Shown here piece after piece: positions 4,609 to 5,715 of a DNA stretch of 5,715 nucleotides. A program made the translations under genes and the position numbers. Position 1 is the stretch's first letter. The number at the start of each line of letters is the position of its first letter. The notes beneath the pieces are model-generated. The model saw nothing but the letters and a program-made list of their open reading frames with translations, did no database searches and was not told where the DNA came from. Source of the DNA: Actinomycetota bacterium (GTDB lineage: Bacteria; Actinomycetota; Acidimicrobiia; Acidimicrobiales; Ilumatobacteraceae); assembly GCA_009705435.1 (NCBI GenBank), contig WLTJ01000121.1, positions 1 to 5,715 on the forward strand. The letters are read 5' to 3'.

Positions 4609-5715
4609 TTAATCCGAATTGCCGGACCGAGAGTCCTTGCGGATTCGGCGAACTTCTGGGTGCAACACGGTGTACAAACTGAGGGCAATTGCCAGAGTCC
4701 CGATTGGAATCAAGGCTGTTCGGGCATCAGTGAAAATGGGATACAAAACAAAACCGCTCAAAAGGGCTGTCCAGAGCCACAAGATCAACACACTGCGCCG
4801 CTGCCCATGTCCGAGGTTCACGAGACGGTGATGTAGGTGACCCTTATCGGCGGTGGCCAAACCTTGGCGGCCGACGGTCCGCCTGACGATTGCGAAGATC
4901 ATGTCCAAAATCGGCACACCCAAAATGAAGAGCGGGATAAACAGCGGGGCCAAGAAGAAATACGTCTGTCCAGGGATATATGCCTGGCTATTTGGATCGG
5001 CTCGTCCCCCAACGACGCTGGTCGATACGGCCATCAACAAACCAAGGAATAATGCCCCACTATCCCCCATGAAAATTTTGGCGTTGTTGAAATTGTGCGG
5101 CAGGAAACCGAGACAAACACCCAAAGCAATGATCGCTATGAGGGGTCCGATGTTTGGTTGCGCCAAAACTCCAAGAGTGTCAAGCCGACGACTGTACAAA
5201 AAGAATGAAGCGGCGGCGATTGCCACAATGCCCGCCGCCAAACCATCGAGGCCATCGATCAAGTTAATGGCCTGACTCATACCGATCAGCCACAAGATGG
5301 TGATCAGTGGTACCCAGTCGTCAGACAAAACAAAAACATCAACGAACGGAACACGGAAATAAAACATCGTGGCTCCGAACCACACCAGAAACAATCCCGC
5401 TATAACCGTTCCTGTTACTTTCGCGGGACTTGAAATTTCGCGCACATCGTCAACGAGACCAGTCGCAAATATCACCAAGGCTGCCAACAAGACACCCATT
5501 GGTTCAGAGTTGTTATCAAAGATTGGAGAGAAGCGCCCCATTCTCCATGCCAAAGCGAGCGCCACAACAAAGCCCAAGAACATTGCTATGCCACCAACAT
5601 GAGGTGTTGGTACTTGATGCACGCGCCGCTCATCTGGCGCCACGACCCAGCCCCGACGAAGAGCCAAGCGAACCGTGAGTGGCGTCGCAATAAATGTGAC
5701 GATGGCTGCTACGGC
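4609..5715 (-). CDS. wecA: WecA/TagO-type undecaprenyl-phosphate sugar-1-phosphate transferase, 5' end beyond the window
   Basis: Integral membrane enzyme of the GT4 / MraY-WecA family. It transfers an amino-sugar 1-phosphate, usually GlcNAc-1-P from UDP-GlcNAc, to a polyprenyl phosphate, starting a cell-envelope glycan. The frame is open to the window edge (368 residues visible). A TTG at 5667 is not the real start, because family-typical sequence (TPLTVRLALRRGW) runs through it. Visible motifs, numbered from the window edge: PTPHVGG at 36-42, Asp-Asp at 89-90 (LVDDV), NLIDGLDGLAAG at 151-162, FMGDSGALFLG at 215-225, and HLHHRL at 293-298. HLHHRL separates WecA/TagO types from MraY. About ten to eleven membrane helices are expected. 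The TAA stop is 92 nt before atpZ. The same neighbour (rfe/wecA) precedes the atp operon in Mycobacterium, where it primes the arabinogalactan linker. Exact sugar and glycan here are unknown. Confidence 0.92.
   Translation of the reverse strand, partial: AVAAIVTFIATPLTVRLALRRGWVVAPDERRVHQVPTPHVGGIAMFLGFVVALALAWRMGRFSPIFDNNSEPMGVLLAALVIFATGLVDDVREISSPAKVTGTVIAGLFLVWFGATMFYFRVPFVDVFVLSDDWVPLITILWLIGMSQAINLIDGLDGLAAGIVAIAAASFFLYSRRLDTLGVLAQPNIGPLIAIIALGVCLGFLPHNFNNAKIFMGDSGALFLGLLMAVSTSVVGGRADPNSQAYIPGQTYFFLAPLFIPLFILGVPILDMIFAIVRRTVGRQGLATADKGHLHHRLVNLGHGQRRSVLILWLWTALLSGFVLYPIFTDARTALIPIGTLAIALSLYTVLHPEVRRIRKDSRSGNSD

Noticed and set aside
4853..5275. 140-codon open frame on the plus strand opposite wecA
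   Set aside because: It is fully antisense to a gene with complete catalytic motifs, has a low-complexity Lys/Pro/Ala-rich product resembling no family, and no ribosome binding site that stands out. It is a shadow frame.
5665..5667. TTG at 5667 as the start of wecA
   Set aside because: The frame remains open to the window edge and the upstream 16 residues (ending TPLTVR) match the usual first helix of WecA/TagO proteins, so the gene starts outside the window.
1..5715. A hidden defence system, mobile element, CRISPR array or RNA gene
   Set aside because: Coding density by conserved core genes is nearly complete, the longest gap is 92 nt, and no spaced repeats, transposase, tRNA-like fold or insertion ends were found on either strand.

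Overview
This window is a stretch of core bacterial chromosome. Every gene supported here lies on the minus strand, so transcription runs from high to low coordinates. In that order the genes are: a wecA-type polyprenyl-phosphate sugar-1-phosphate transferase (5' end beyond the window), a 92-nt gap, then the F-type ATP synthase operon as atpZ-like, atpI-like, atpB (a), atpE (c), atpF' (b-type with a long N-terminal extension), atpF (b), atpH (delta) and the first 248 codons of atpA (alpha), which runs off at position 1. The rest of the operon (atpG, atpD, atpC) would be expected beyond position 1 but is not visible.

The organism is most likely an actinobacterium (Actinomycetota). A wecA/rfe-like gene directly before an atpI-like gene and then atpB-E-F-H-A is the arrangement known from Mycobacterium (Rv1302 onward). 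The alpha-subunit P-loop also has Lys where many bacteria have Gln (GDRKTGKT), which is common in actinobacteria. Two separate b-type genes, an unfused short delta gene and roughly balanced base composition argue against a mycobacterium. They fit a deep-branching class such as Acidimicrobiia (inference, moderate to low confidence below phylum).

The genes act together. Subunits a and c form the proton path. The two different b-type subunits form a heterodimeric peripheral stalk, capped by delta, which holds the alpha/beta head. AtpZ and AtpI are small membrane accessory proteins linked in other bacteria to c-ring assembly or divalent-cation transport. Tight packing (ATGA overlaps at atpZ/atpI and atpF/atpH, and a 1-nt gap at atpF'/atpF) suggests translational coupling. 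The only sizeable gaps are before atpZ (92 nt, possible weak promoter), before atpB (55 nt), and before atpE (80 nt, about 30% GC, strong Shine-Dalgarno). The last may boost synthesis of the c subunit, which is needed in many copies.

No mobile element, CRISPR array, tRNA/rRNA gene or foreign island is visible. I see no undescribed system. The points worth a second look are fine-scale: the cysteine-containing extension of the first b subunit, the unfused b/delta pair, the His/Glu arrangement in subunit a, the atpE leader, the lack of a Shine-Dalgarno before atpZ, and a 10-bp perfect inverted repeat inside atpA.
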